The notes under the pieces are model-generated. The model ran no database searches. It saw only the letters and a list, made by a program, of their open reading frames with translations, and was not told the origin of the DNA. From Nocardioidaceae bacterium (lineage in GTDB: Bacteria > Actinomycetota > Actinomycetes > Propionibacteriales > Nocardioidaceae), in the NCBI GenBank assembly GCA_018672315.1, contig CP076053.1:558001-622000 (forward strand): a DNA stretch of 64,000 nt, read 5' to 3'. Positions 30,035-39,404 of the stretch are shown in pieces; positions within the stretch are counted from its first letter, which is position 1, and every line of letters begins with the position of its first letter. A program made the position numbers and the translations under genes.

Positions 30035-31345
30035 GTGACCTCCTCAGACGCAGCCCGCCCCTCCGTCGCCGTCGTCGGCGCCGGCATCTCGGGGCTGACC
30101 GCGGCGTACCTGCTGCGCGGGGACCACGACGTGACGTTGTTCGAGAGCGAGCCCCGGGCGGGCGGACACGCCCACACCCACGACGTCGATCTGGCCGACG
30201 GCTCACCGGCCGCGGTCGACTCCGGTTTCATCGTGCTGAACGACCGCACCTACCCCGTGGTCAACCGGCTCTTCGCCGAGCTCGGGGTGCGCACCCGGCC
30301 CACGGAGATGTCGATGAGCATCACCTGCGACGGCTGCGGTCTCTCCTTCGCCGGCGGCCGCAAGCTGCCCGGCATCTTCGCCCAGCGTCGCCGGCTGCTC
30401 GACCCGCGGTTCCTGCGGTTCCTGCTGGACGTGAAGCGCTTCCAGCGCACGGCGCTCGCTCTGCTCGAGGGCGCCGAGGCCGGCGGCGAGACCGGGCTCG
30501 CGGAGCACCCGCTGTCCTACGGGGACTTCCTCTCCCAGGAGGGCTTCGGCGACTACTTCGTGGCCCACTACGCCATGCCGGTCGTCTCGTGCGTCTGGTC
30601 GATGGGGTACGAGGAGGCCCGCGGCTACCCCGCGGCGTACCTCTTCGCCTTCCTGCGCCACCACGGCTTCCTGTCGGTCTCGGGCTCGCCGACCTGGCAC
30701 ACGGTCGTCGGGGGTTCCCGCACCTACGTCGAGACGATCCTGCAGCGCCTGCGCTCCGACGCAGGCCACGGGGTCGAGGTCGCCAACGGCGTGACGGCGG
30801 TCGCCCGGGTCGACGGTGGTGTCGAGGTCACCGACGGCTCGGGGCGTACGCGCCGCTTCGACAAGGTCGTGCTCGCCACGCACGCCGACACCTCCCTGGC
30901 GCTGCTGAGCGACCCGACGCCGAAGGAGAAGGAGCTGCTCGGCGCCTTCGGCTACTCGACCAACCAGACCTTCCTGCACCGCGACATGACCACGATGCCG
31001 TCCGTGCCCGGGGCGCGCGCCGCGTGGAACTACCGCCTCGACACCTGCGACGCGACGACGGACCGCACGCGGGTGACGTACTGGATGAACCGCCTGCAGG
31101 GGCACCCCGAGTCCAGCCCGCTGCTGGTGACGCTCAACCCCGACGACGCGCCCGCCGAGGTCATCGCGGAGATGACCTACGAGCACCCCACCTACACCGC
31201 GGAGTCGGTGGCTGCGCAAGCGCGCCTGGGTGAGCTCGGCGACGGCGTGACGGCGTTCGCGGGCGCCTACCACGGGTGGGGCTTCCACGAGGACGGCGCG
31301 CGCTCGGGCGTCGCGGCGGCCGCCTCCCTGGGGGTCGACTGGTGA
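30035..31345 (+). CDS. FAD-dependent amine-oxidase-fold oxidoreductase
   Basis: A 436-residue flavoprotein of the NAD/FAD-binding amine-oxidase type. The N terminus shows VAVVGAGISGLTAAYLLRG and the second FAD motif FESEPRAGGHAHTHDVD, and the C-terminal FAGAYHGWGFHEDGARSG closes the FAD site. It is the first gene of a three-gene operon whose overlaps (GTGA at each junction) imply coupled translation with a DUF1365 protein and a cyclopropane-synthase-like methyltransferase. This trio recurs in many bacteria and is thought to modify unsaturated fatty acids of phospholipids. GTG at 30035 is chosen; the earlier frame is antisense to the lipoprotein. Confidence 0.88.
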   Translation: MTSSDAARPSVAVVGAGISGLTAAYLLRGDHDVTLFESEPRAGGHAHTHDVDLADGSPAAVDSGFIVLNDRTYPVVNRLFAELGVRTRPTEMSMSITCDGCGLSFAGGRKLPGIFAQRRRLLDPRFLRFLLDVKRFQRTALALLEGAEAGGETGLAEHPLSYGDFLSQEGFGDYFVAHYAMPVVSCVWSMGYEEARGYPAAYLFAFLRHHGFLSVSGSPTWHTVVGGSRTYVETILQRLRSDAGHGVEVANGVTAVARVDGGVEVTDGSGRTRRFDKVVLATHADTSLALLSDPTPKEKELLGAFGYSTNQTFLHRDMTTMPSVPGARAAWNYRLDTCDATTDRTRVTYWMNRLQGHPESSPLLVTLNPDDAPAEVIAEMTYEHPTYTAESVAAQARLGELGDGVTAFAGAYHGWGFHEDGARSGVAAAASLGVDW

Positions 31346-32151
31346 GCGCGGCCCACGAGCTGGACGACCACGCGGCTCAGGCGGCGCCCACCCCGGAGCG
31401 CGCGTACGTCTCCCTGCCCGCCTCGCTGCCCGCGTCGGTACGCACCCGCGTGACGCACCGGCGGACGAAGCCGTTCTCCTACGGCTTCACCCACCACACG
31501 ACCGCCTGGGTCGTCGACGCGGCGGACCCCGAGGCGGCGTTCCCCCGGTGGCTGCGACCGCTGGCACGCATCCGCTCGCGCGACCACTTCGGCGACGGTG
31601 ACGCCTCGCTGCAGGAGAAGGTGCGGCGCTTCGTCGCCGCCGAGGGCCTGGGGTGGGCGACCGACCGTGTGGTCGGGCTGTGCGCTGCTCGGAGCCTCGG
31701 TCACGTCTTCGACCCGTTGAGCGTCTGGTTCTGCTTCGATGCCGACGGCGAGCCCACCGGTGTGCTCGCCGAGGTGCACAACACCTACGGCGAGCGTCAC
31801 ACCTATCCCCTGCCGATCCAGCGCGGCCGCGCCGCGGTGGACAAGGACTTCTACGTCTCCCCGTTCTTCACCGTCGAGGGCCGCTACGACATCCGCGTAC
31901 GCCTCGACTCCGACCGTGTCGCGGTCGCGATCTCGCTGAGCCAGGACGGCGAGGTCGTCTTCACCGGCTCCGAGGCCGGCGCGCTGCGACCGGTGCGCTC
32001 CCGGCTCGACACCCTCCGCGCCGTGCTGCGGGACCCGGCCCCGGCCCTCCGGGTCGCCGCGCTGATCCGCTGGCACGGCATCACGCTCTGGATCAAGCGG
32101 CTCCCGGTCGTCCGCCGCCGCCCCCACGCCACCCAGGAAGGCATGACGTGA
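31342..32151 (+). CDS. DUF1365 protein
   Basis: A 269-residue member of DUF1365, the middle protein of the trio. Typical stretches are VTHRRTKPFSYGFTHHTTAW, HVFDPLSVWFCFDADGEP, EVHNTYGERHTYPLP and KDFYVSPFFTVEGRYD. It has no signal or membrane helices and its reaction is unknown; context suggests a step before or after the methyltransferase in fatty-acid modification. The GTG start at 31342 and the stop at 32151 overlap both neighbours by four bases. Confidence 0.92.
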   Translation: MSAAHELDDHAAQAAPTPERAYVSLPASLPASVRTRVTHRRTKPFSYGFTHHTTAWVVDAADPEAAFPRWLRPLARIRSRDHFGDGDASLQEKVRRFVAAEGLGWATDRVVGLCAARSLGHVFDPLSVWFCFDADGEPTGVLAEVHNTYGERHTYPLPIQRGRAAVDKDFYVSPFFTVEGRYDIRVRLDSDRVAVAISLSQDGEVVFTGSEAGALRPVRSRLDTLRAVLRDPAPALRVAALIRWHGITLWIKRLPVVRRRPHATQEGMT

Positions 32152-33386
32152 CCACTCTGCAGACTGCTCGCGCCCGGCTCGCGCCGCCCGCTCCCGCGTA
32201 CGGGATCAAGGGCACGCTGGCCCAGAAGGTGCTCTCGCGCATCCTGCGCAAGGTGCCGGTCAACGTGTCGCTGCCCGGCGGCGAGCCGCTCGGGCCGGTC
32301 GGACCCGGCCGGCCGGAGATCCAGATCCTCAAGCCGCGGCAGTTCTTCGCGCGGCTGGCCGACTCCCCGATGATCGGGCTCGGCGAGGCCTACATGGAGC
32401 GCGACTGGAACCCTGCGCCCGGGTCGGACCTCGCCGACGTGCTGGCGCCGTTCGCCGCTCGGCTCACCGAGCTGATCCCGCCGACGTTCTACCGCATGCG
32501 GCACGTGGTGATGCCGAAGCTCGGCAGCCGCGAGGAGAACACGGTCACCGGTGCCCGGGAGAACATCCACCGGCACTACGACCTCTCCAACGACATGTTC
32601 GCGCAGTTCCTGGACCCGTCGATGATGTACTCCTCGGCCCTGTTCGACTCCCTCAGCACCCCGCCGACGCTCGCCGACCTCGAGGCCGCGCAGGCCGAGA
32701 AGATCGACCGGATCCTGGACCGCGCAGGTGTAGGTGAGGGCTCACGGGTGCTGGAGATCGGCACCGGCTGGGGCACGCTCGCGATCCGTGCCGCGCAGCG
32801 GGGGGCACGGGTCGTCACCGTGACGATCTCCGAGCACCAGGCCGAGCTCGCGCAGGAGCGCGTCGACGCCGCCGGGGTCACCGACCTCGTCGACATCCGC
32901 CTGCAGGACTACCGCGACGTCGTCGGCGAGTACGACGCGGTCGTGAGCGTCGAGATGATCGAGGCCGTGGGCGAGAAGTACTGGCCGACCTACTTCGCGA
33001 AGATCGACGAGGTGCTCGCACCGGACGGCAAGGTCGTGATCCAGGCGATCCTGCTCGAGCACCACCGCATGGTGGCCACGCGCAACACCTACACGTGGAT
33101 CCACAAGTACATCTTCCCCGGCGGGCTGCTCCCCTCGACCGAGGCGATCGCCGGTGTGCTGGGCGAGCACACCACCATGCGGGTCACCGAGAACTTCTCG
33201 ATGGGCCAGCACTACGCGCACACGCTGCGGCTGTGGCGCGAGCAGTTCCTCGCCAACTGGGAGCAGATCGCGCCGCTCGGCTTCGACGAGCAGTTCCGTC
33301 GCATGTGGGAGTTCTACCTCGCCTACTGCGAGGCGGGTTTCCGCACGGGCTACCTCGACGTCGCCCAGATCCGCATGGAGCGCTGA
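32148..33386 (+). CDS. cyclopropane-fatty-acid-synthase-like SAM methyltransferase
   Basis: A 412-residue CFA-synthase family enzyme. It has an N-terminal lipid-binding extension with GEAYMERDWNPAPGSDLADV and the core IHRHYDLSNDMFAQFLDPS, then the SAM motif VLEIGTGWGTLAIRAAQRG and KIDEVLAPDGKVVIQAI. The C-terminal FPGGLLPST and EQFRRMWEFYLAYCEAGF are the usual CFAS end motifs. It transfers a methylene group to double bonds of phospholipid acyl chains, either as a cyclopropane or as another methyl product. GTG at 32148 overlaps the DUF1365 stop. Confidence 0.92.
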   Translation: MTTLQTARARLAPPAPAYGIKGTLAQKVLSRILRKVPVNVSLPGGEPLGPVGPGRPEIQILKPRQFFARLADSPMIGLGEAYMERDWNPAPGSDLADVLAPFAARLTELIPPTFYRMRHVVMPKLGSREENTVTGARENIHRHYDLSNDMFAQFLDPSMMYSSALFDSLSTPPTLADLEAAQAEKIDRILDRAGVGEGSRVLEIGTGWGTLAIRAAQRGARVVTVTISEHQAELAQERVDAAGVTDLVDIRLQDYRDVVGEYDAVVSVEMIEAVGEKYWPTYFAKIDEVLAPDGKVVIQAILLEHHRMVATRNTYTWIHKYIFPGGLLPSTEAIAGVLGEHTTMRVTENFSMGQHYAHTLRLWREQFLANWEQIAPLGFDEQFRRMWEFYLAYCEAGFRTGYLDVAQIRMER

Positions 33387-33406
33387 GGCCGTCTTCCGGC
33401 TCGCGC

Positions 33407-33841
33407 TCAGCGGCGCACGACCACGCTGCGCACCGCGAGGTCCTGGAGGCCGCGGCGGTCGCGGTCCCAGATCACGGCCGGGATCACCAGGCAGATCAGC
33501 AGGTGGCGTACGAGCGAGGCGATCAGGTTCAGCGGACGCCGGTCGACGCTGATGACCCCGATGCGCACGATCGACTGCCCGAAGGAGCCACCGATGGTGG
33601 CGGTCAGGATGCTCGCCTCGGCGAAGTAGATGACCAGAGGCCAGAAGCCGGTGTTGTCGTAGCCGACGACACCGATCGCGAGCAGCGATGCAGCCGCCCA
33701 GTCGATGAACAGCGCCAGGATGCGCTGTCGCCAGCTCGCGAGGGAACCGCTGCCCGCCTCCGGCAGACCCAGACGCTGTCCCGGGTAGAGGTCGACGTCC
33801 CGCGGGTCCCGGGGATCGCCGGCGGCGTACGCGCTGCTCAT
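33407..33841 (-). CDS. RDD-family membrane protein
   Basis: A 144-residue RDD protein. The N-terminal tail is Pro/Gly-rich. Three hydrophobic segments lie at about residues 50-66, 70-85 and 108-130, with the diagnostic charged pattern WRQRILALFIDWAAASLL at the start and GVISVDRRPLNLIASLVRH in the middle. The family function is unknown, possibly ion/solute transport. M. tuberculosis Rv2219A, also RDD, precedes glnA1 in the same way. Confidence 0.88.
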   Translation of the reverse strand: MSSAYAAGDPRDPRDVDLYPGQRLGLPEAGSGSLASWRQRILALFIDWAAASLLAIGVVGYDNTGFWPLVIYFAEASILTATIGGSFGQSIVRIGVISVDRRPLNLIASLVRHLLICLVIPAVIWDRDRRGLQDLAVRSVVVRR

Positions 33842-33896
33842 GGCACCACGGTAGCCAGCGGCACCCCGCCCACCTGCGCCGCCGCCGGTGACCCGT

Positions 33897-33934
33897 GTTA
33901 CATGCCTGAAACAGTCGGGATACGGTCGAGAAAC
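33897..33934. promoter_or_regulatory. GlnR box upstream of glnA
   Basis: The segments GTTAC, GAAAC, GATAC and GAAAC sit at 33897, 33908, 33919 and 33930, each separated by exactly 6 bases. This matches the actinobacterial GlnR consensus gTnAC-n6-GaAAC-n6-GTnAC-n6-GaAAC, with one base change in the third element (GATAC for GTnAC). It lies 127 bp before the glnA start. GlnR normally controls nitrogen genes; activation of glnA on nitrogen limitation is expected. Confidence 0.85.
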
Positions 33935-34060
33935 CGCTCCTGCCTAGCGTGAGAGCGCTTGGGCACGGCGCCCACGACGCTGTCCTCCCCGCAGCCGGCA
34001 GAGCGCCACGCCCACCGAGCCTTGCCCAATGACGGTCGCACGCGCGGCCAAGGAGGACGA

Positions 34061-35485
34061 ATGTTCCAGAACTCAGAAGAGCTGCTGAAGTTCATCAAGG
34101 ACGAGGGCGTCGAGATGGTCGACGTCCGCTTCTGCGACCTTCCCGGCGTGATGCAGCACTTCACGGTGCCGGTGAGCTCGTTCGACGAGTCCGTCTTCGA
34201 GGACGGTCTGAACTTCGACGGCTCGTCCATCCGTGGCTTCCAGGCCATCAACGAGTCCGACATGTCGCTGTTCCCGGACGTGACGACGGCGTACGTCGAC
34301 CCCTTCCGCAAGAACAAGACGCTGAACGTCAACTTCTTCATCCACGACCCGATCACGGGCGAGGCCTACTCCCGCGACCCGCGCAACATCGCGCGCAAGG
34401 CGCTGGCGCACCTGGACTCCACCGGCGTGGCCGACACCGCCTTCTTCGCTCCCGAGGCGGAGTTCTACGTCTTCGACGACGTGCGCTACTCCACCGACGC
34501 CAACCACGGCTTCTTCTTCCTCGACTCCGAGGAGGGCTGGTGGACCCGCGGCCGCGAGGAGGAGGGCGGCAACCTGGGCTACAAGACCCGGATCAAGGGC
34601 GGCTACTTCCCGGTCGAGCCGTACGACCACCAGAGCGACCTGCGCGCGGACATGGTCAAGAACCTCGAGACCTGCGGCCTGCTCGTCGAGCGCGCCCACC
34701 ACGAGGTCGGCACCGGCGGTCAGGCGGAGATCAACTACCGCTTCGACACGCTGCTCAAGGCCGCGGACGACGTGATGAAGTTCAAGTACCTCATCAAGAA
34801 CACCGCCTGGCAGGCCGGCAAGTCCGTCACCTTCATGCCGAAGCCCCTCTTCGGCGACAACGGCTCGGGCATGCACGTGCACCAGTCGCTGTGGAAGGGC
34901 GGCGAGCCGCTGTTCTACGACGAGACCGGCTACGGCGGCCTCTCGGAGATGGCGCGCCACTACATCGGCGGCATCCTCAAGCACGCGCCGGCGGTGCTCG
35001 CGTTCACCAACCCGACGGTGAACTCCTACCACCGTCTGGTGCCGGGCTACGAGGCCCCGATCTCGCTGGTGTACTCCAGCCGCAACCGGTCCGCCTCGGT
35101 CCGTATCCCGATCACGGGAGCGAACCCGAAGGCCAAGCGCGTCGAGACCCGCTTCCCGGACCCGTCGGCCAACCCCTACCTCGCGTTCTCCGCGCTGATG
35201 CTCGCGGGCCTGGACGGCGTGAAGAACAAGATCGAGCCGGCCGCGCCGATCGACAAGGACATCTACGAGCTGCCGCCGGACGAGATGGCCGACATCGACC
35301 AGGTGCCGACCTCGCTCGGCGCCGTGCTCGACGCGCTCGAGGAGGACCACGACTTCCTGACCCAGGGCAACGTGTTCACCCCCGACCTGATCGAGACGTG
35401 GATCGAGTACAAGCGCGAGAACGAGATCGCCCCGGTGCAGCTGCGGCCGCACCCGCACGAGTTCGAGCTGTACTACGACATTTAG
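34061..35485 (+). CDS. glnA: glutamine synthetase type I
   Basis: A 474-residue GSI-beta that makes glutamine from glutamate, ammonia and ATP. Typical motifs: [58 protein letters not shown] and [17 protein letters not shown]. The adenylylation tyrosine is Tyr402 in [10 protein letters not shown], so activity can be set by GlnE. ATG at 34061 follows a strong AAGGAGG site. Position mirrors M. tuberculosis glnA1 (Rv2220). A long dyad terminator and the inferred island junction begin 36 bp after the stop. Confidence 0.98.
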   Translation: MFQNSEELLKFIKDEGVEMVDVRFCDLPGVMQHFTVPVSSFDESVFEDGLNFDGSSIRGFQAINESDMSLFPDVTTAYVDPFRKNKTLNVNFFIHDPITGEAYSRDPRNIARKALAHLDSTGVADTAFFAPEAEFYVFDDVRYSTDANHGFFFLDSEEGWWTRGREEEGGNLGYKTRIKGGYFPVEPYDHQSDLRADMVKNLETCGLLVERAHHEVGTGGQAEINYRFDTLLKAADDVMKFKYLIKNTAWQAGKSVTFMPKPLFGDNGSGMHVHQSLWKGGEPLFYDETGYGGLSEMARHYIGGILKHAPAVLAFTNPTVNSYHRLVPGYEAPISLVYSSRNRSASVRIPITGANPKAKRVETRFPDPSANPYLAFSALMLAGLDGVKNKIEPAAPIDKDIYELPPDEMADIDQVPTSLGAVLDALEEDHDFLTQGNVFTPDLIETWIEYKRENEIAPVQLRPHPHEFELYYDI

Positions 35486-35521
35486 TCCCGCGTGGGTCAA
35501 GCCCACCGGCTGAGTGCCTGA

Positions 35522-35545
35522 GAACGGCCCCTGACCTGCGAAGAC
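35522..35545 (+). repeat. left 24-bp direct repeat, putative attL of the island
   Basis: The 19 bases GAACGGCCCCTGACCTGCG at 35522-35540 recur exactly at 59751-59769; five more bases match except one (AAGAC versus GAGAC). The left copy forms one arm of the glnA terminator. The repeats bracket a block with a decayed integrase and mobile cargo, so they are read as attachment-site remnants; a repeated terminator arm is the alternative. Confidence 0.65.
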
Positions 35546-35578
35546 ACCTTTCAACGTCTTCCAGCGTCAGGGGTCGTT
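35523..35578 (+). terminator. long dyad terminator of glnA
   Basis: AACGGCCCCTGACCTGCGAAGAC pairs with its near-complement ending at 35578, with a 10-nt loop ACCTTTCAAC. The right arm ends in GGGGTCGTTTC. The stem is about 22 bp with a few mismatches and ends in T-rich bases. It coincides with the putative attL. Confidence 0.8.
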
Positions 35579-35640
35579 TCTCGTTCGTCTGCGGCCCCAG
35601 TGCGGCCCAAGGGTGGTTTGGGACGGGAAGACAGCCCCCA

Positions 35641-36165
35641 GTATCGGCAAGCCCGAAGGACGACCAAGGGTACGTTCCACTGCCCGATGCGGTCTTGGAG
35701 GCGATCAATGCGCACATGACCGCCTACCCGCCGATCGAGGTGACCCTTCCCTGGGACCGGACGGACGGGAAGCCCACGACCTTTTCGCTTCTCCTGTACA
35801 GCCGCGAGAGGAAGGCGCTGGGACGGAACTACATCAACACGTTCATCTGGAAGCCCGCGTTGAAGCGAGCCGGGGTCCCGATGACGCGGGAAAACGGCAG
35901 CCACGCCCTGCGGCACTTCTACGCCAGTACAGCACTCCACGAAGGTGAGTCGATCAAGGCCCTGAGTGAGTACCTCGGTCACGCCGACCCCGGCTTCACG
36001 CTGCGCACCTACACCCACCTCGTCGAGGACAGCGCCGAGCGCACGAAGCGAGCAGTCGACGCCGTGTTCGGGCACGGTACGCCGGAGCCCGCCTCAGACC
36101 GTGCAGGACCTGACGATGACCTCGTGGACGACGTTGAGCCCGACGCGAAGGACGACGACGCCTGA
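35641..36165 (+). pseudogene. C-terminal half of a tyrosine integrase
   Basis: An open frame encodes the catalytic end of a phage-type tyrosine recombinase. HALRHFYASTALHEGESI contains the HxxR box, and EYLGHADPGFTLRTYTHLV contains the second histidine and the nucleophile tyrosine. It ends with an acidic tail. Missing are the N-terminal DNA-binding domain and the first catalytic Arg, so the product cannot be active. The homology starts about 100 bp after the left repeat, with no credible start codon. It marks the element as integrase-borne but now immobile without help. Confidence 0.85.
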
Positions 36166-36346
36166 GCACGTGCGGCTTGAGCTTCGCCATCGGTAGAGTC
36201 TTGAAAGGGCCGAACTGGGTCTAGTCGTCATCGCCAGCGCGCGCCACTCGGCCTTCAACCGCAGACGCTTGAACAGGAGCGCGTTGACCGCCACCAGGAA
36301 GCTGGACCTGGACAATTGATTGTGCCCTGCAGGAAGGAGACACCCC

Positions 36347-36883
36347 ATGACGCCCGGCGGGAACCCCGCTTTGCGCTTGCCACTCCTGGCGAGGATGGCG
36401 AATGACATGAGTCACCACGGGTCACTGCGCCGCTCGACAGCGGCTGGCATGTGGGCTGCTTACTCGGCCCACACGGCCCTTGTCACATGGTCATTGGGCC
36501 GTCAGCCTGCGCGCCTTCGTATCCCTGCGAGACCGGCTCAGGTCGCCGGTGCGGCCATTTCCGCGGCGGGGTTTGGCCTCTGCATCGCGGGGATGAGGCG
36601 GTTCGCCGGAGTCGAGGAGCTCACGGGCACCCGCAACCAGGCGCTACTGACAGCCGGCGTCTACCGGTTCTCACGCAACCCTCAGTACCTCGGGTATCTG
36701 GCCGCATTAGCCGGCGCGGGTCTGAGCCGGCGCAGCGGTGCAGCTCTGCTCTCTACCGCAGTCCTGGCTTTCGCGTACTCGGCATGGATACCGGTGGAGG
36801 AGCAGCACATGTCCCGGCTGTACGGGAGGGACTACAGCGACTACTGCCGTCGGACGCGGCGCTGGTGGGGTCGGCGCGGCTGA
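36347..36883 (+). CDS. isoprenylcysteine carboxyl-methyltransferase-like (ICMT/PEMT) membrane protein
   Basis: A 178-residue membrane methyltransferase family protein. Hydrophobic stretches lie at about residues 30-50, 66-85 and 120-150. The signature GVYRFSRNPQYLGYL is followed by EEQHMSRLYGRDYSDYCRRT, as in bacterial ICMT-like proteins near metal-resistance genes. Substrate unknown. ATG at 36347 with AGGAAGGAGA as ribosome site. Base composition is less GC-rich than in the core genes. It lies between the integrase remnant and the cyd genes, all of them island members. Confidence 0.82.
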   Translation: MTPGGNPALRLPLLARMANDMSHHGSLRRSTAAGMWAAYSAHTALVTWSLGRQPARLRIPARPAQVAGAAISAAGFGLCIAGMRRFAGVEELTGTRNQALLTAGVYRFSRNPQYLGYLAALAGAGLSRRSGAALLSTAVLAFAYSAWIPVEEQHMSRLYGRDYSDYCRRTRRWWGRRG

Positions 36884-37002
36884 TCGCGTTTGCGTCCACA
36901 CCCCGCGAGGGCTTCCAGTGGTAGAGGGAATCCTGCTCGTACTCGCGCTCGCGCCGCCTCCTGACTGAATCTCTTCAGCGGGACGGCAGGAGGGCTGCCA
37001 GG

Positions 37003-38004
37003 TTACGAGTTCGCCCACGCGTCGCTCTGGGTGAGGCGCAGCAGGTAGGCCAGCGGCGGGAGGACCAGGACTATCGCGAGGCCCACGGCGACGAGCAGTC
37101 CCTGCATCGTCGCCGGGGCGCCGGCGGCCTCGCCGATGGTCACCTCACCGACGAGCAGCCAGGGGTACTGGCCGACGCCCCACCCGGAGACCACGGAGGC
37201 GACCGCTACCACAGCCGGCCAGCGGGCTGCGGCGTAGCGCCGGCGCCACAGCAGCACCAGCGTCGCGGCGCCGGACATGGCCGAGAGCACCACGAGCGGA
37301 GCGGCACGCCCCGTCAACCCGTCACTGAGCACGGGGGCGTCTTGGAGGATCGGCATCAGCGCCGCGAAGACGACCGACCCAGTGACGACGCCCACGGCTA
37401 GCGCTCGTCTCCGCAGGTCCTCGGTGAGGCGGGTTCGACGGCTGCGATAGGCGTCGGCGGCGAGGAAGACGCCTGCTAGGAACGCGCACGTCCCGATGGC
37501 GATCACCCCGCCGAACAGCGAGGTCGGGTTGAGCCACGACGCCCAGCGATCACCCGACCCGTCCGCGGGCACCCGGCCGGAGGCGATGGCACCTGCGACG
37601 GTGCCGAGGAAGAACGGGGTGATGATCGAGGACACGGCGAAGACGACGCCGAACAGCCGCGCCTGGCCGAGGGTGGCGGAGTACTTGCGGAAGGCGAAGC
37701 TGGCGCCGCGGAGCACGATGCCGATCAGCGCGAACAGCATTGGCAGGACGAGGGTCGACATCGCGGCGGCGAAGGACTCCGGGAACCCGGTCCACCAGAT
37801 GACCAGCACGTAGATCAGCCACACGTGGTTGGCCTCCCACACCGGGCCGATGCTGTGGTCCACCAGCGTGCGAAGCTCTGCACCTCGGCGGCTGTCGCCG
37901 GCGGTCAGGTCGAAGAACCCGGACCCGAAGTCGGCGCCGCCCAGCACGGCGTAGGCGACGACGCCGGCGAACATCGCGGCGGCGACCGCGACCTCGAGGC
38001 TCAT
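37003..38004 (-). CDS. cydB: cytochrome bd oxidase subunit II
   Basis: A 333-residue membrane subunit. The N-terminal AYAVLGGADFGSGFFDLTAG and HSIGPVWEANHVWLIYVLVI are diagnostic, and eight or nine hydrophobic helices follow. It partners with CydA in quinol oxidation coupled to oxygen reduction, active at low oxygen and insensitive to many inhibitors of heme-copper oxidases. ATG at 38004 overlaps the cydA stop by four bases. No cydDC assembly genes follow in the island. Confidence 0.95.
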   Translation of the reverse strand: MSLEVAVAAAMFAGVVAYAVLGGADFGSGFFDLTAGDSRRGAELRTLVDHSIGPVWEANHVWLIYVLVIWWTGFPESFAAAMSTLVLPMLFALIGIVLRGASFAFRKYSATLGQARLFGVVFAVSSIITPFFLGTVAGAIASGRVPADGSGDRWASWLNPTSLFGGVIAIGTCAFLAGVFLAADAYRSRRTRLTEDLRRRALAVGVVTGSVVFAALMPILQDAPVLSDGLTGRAAPLVVLSAMSGAATLVLLWRRRYAAARWPAVVAVASVVSGWGVGQYPWLLVGEVTIGEAAGAPATMQGLLVAVGLAIVLVLPPLAYLLRLTQSDAWANS

Positions 38005-39404
38005 CGACTGACCGCCTCTGTCTCGGGGGCGTACGGGCTGGGCAGGTCGGTCTCGCCGTCTCGCCACCGGCGTGCCATCGACCTCAGGACCACGACGGCG
38101 CCGATCGTCATCGCGGCGTAGATGACCGTCGAGATCCCGAGCAGCCACCACAGCGACGAGCTGTAGTCGCCGACCGCCTCGGGCGTGCGCATCACGCCGT
38201 ACACCACCCACGGCTGCCGGCCCACCTCGGTGGCCACCCAGCCCGCCTCGAGGGCGATCACGGCCAGCGGCCCCGCGGCCGCCGCGGACCGCAGGAACCA
38301 CTTCTTCGTCAGCAGGTCGCGGCCTCGCCGTCGCTGCATCCAGAACCAGGCGACGCCGGCGGCGAGCAGGGTGCCGATCCCGACCATGGTCTGGAAGGCG
38401 AGGTGGGTGATGTTGACCGGTGGCCGGTCCTCCTCGGGGATGGTGTCGAGGCCGGGCACCGGCTCGTCGAGCGAGTTCATCGCGATCAGCGAGCCCAGGA
38501 CCGGGATGTCGATCGCGCCCACGACCTCGCCGTCGACCAGGACACCGCCAAGCCGCAGCGGTGACGGACTCTCGGTCGTCTCCGCGAGCTCGAACGCCGC
38601 CAGCTTCGCCGGTTGCCGCTCGTCGAGACCTGCGCCGAGCACGTGCCCGACGAACGGCTGGGTGAGCGCGGCGACGGAGGCGAACACGAACGGCACCAGG
38701 AAGCCGAGCCGATGGTGGGTGTCGCGACGACCACGCAACATCCCGACCGCGTAGACACCGGCGACGCTGAAGCCGGCCACCATGTAGGCGCCGACCCACA
38801 TGTGGGCGAACTGGAGGAACGCGTGCTGGTTGAACAGCACCGCCCACGGCTGGACGTCAGTGACCTCGCCGTCGACGAGCCGGAAGCCGGTCGGCACGTT
38901 CATCCAGGCGTTGACCGCGACGACGCAGTAGGCGCCGACGACGCCCGTCACCGCCATCGGCAGCACCATCAGGACATGCCGCTTGGGGGGCATGCGGCCC
39001 CAGCCGTAGAGGTAGATGCCCAAGAAGATCGCCTCGAGGAAGAAGGCGAGGCCCTCGAAGGCGAAGGGCAGGCCGAGCACGTCACCGTAGGTCCCCATCA
39101 GGCCGGGCCACAACAGCCCCATCTCGAAGCTGAGGACCGTGCCCGACACCGCGCCGATCGCGAACAGCACCGCCGAGACCTTCGCCCACCGCTGGGCGAG
39201 GGTGAGCGCGACCGGGTCCTGGCGTCGGATTCCCCGCAGGTGCATCACGAAGATCATCGCCGGGAAGGCGACGCCGAAGCACGCCAGCACGATGTGCCAA
39301 CCCAGTGACAGCGCCATCTGCTGACGGGCCGGGAGCAGACCTGCAGGTTCGGCCGCCGTGGCGGCCTGGACGACGGTCTCGAGGACGATCTCCGGAGTCA
39401 GCAC
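38001..39404 (-). CDS. cydA: cytochrome bd oxidase subunit I
   Basis: A 467-residue subunit I. The heme ligand His is in LGWHIVLACFG, and the quinol loop motif EAGWVATEVGRQPWVVYG is intact. The short Q loop is typical of the cyanide-insensitive/actinobacterial type. About nine membrane helices. A GTG at 39404 starts the family-like sequence LTPEIVLETVVQAATAAEP; the first helix is preceded by PARQQMALSL. Supplies a second terminal oxidase beside a heme-copper oxidase likely elsewhere in the genome. The upstream gap to the CDF exporter is 94 bp. Confidence 0.94.
   Translation of the reverse strand: MLTPEIVLETVVQAATAAEPAGLLPARQQMALSLGWHIVLACFGVAFPAMIFVMHLRGIRRQDPVALTLAQRWAKVSAVLFAIGAVSGTVLSFEMGLLWPGLMGTYGDVLGLPFAFEGLAFFLEAIFLGIYLYGWGRMPPKRHVLMVLPMAVTGVVGAYCVVAVNAWMNVPTGFRLVDGEVTDVQPWAVLFNQHAFLQFAHMWVGAYMVAGFSVAGVYAVGMLRGRRDTHHRLGFLVPFVFASVAALTQPFVGHVLGAGLDERQPAKLAAFELAETTESPSPLRLGGVLVDGEVVGAIDIPVLGSLIAMNSLDEPVPGLDTIPEEDRPPVNITHLAFQTMVGIGTLLAAGVAWFWMQRRRGRDLLTKKWFLRSAAAAGPLAVIALEAGWVATEVGRQPWVVYGVMRTPEAVGDYSSSLWWLLGISTVIYAAMTIGAVVVLRSMARRWRDGETDLPSPYAPETEAVSR

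Noticed and set aside
35522-35578. A tRNA or tmRNA end at the island's left edge
   Set aside because: No cloverleaf, T-loop or CCA end is visible. The dyad acts as a terminator stem.
36166-36346. Possible coding remnant on the minus strand (a basic FKRLRLKAEWRAL-type helix)
   Set aside because: Too short, with no start or ribosome site and no family recognised.
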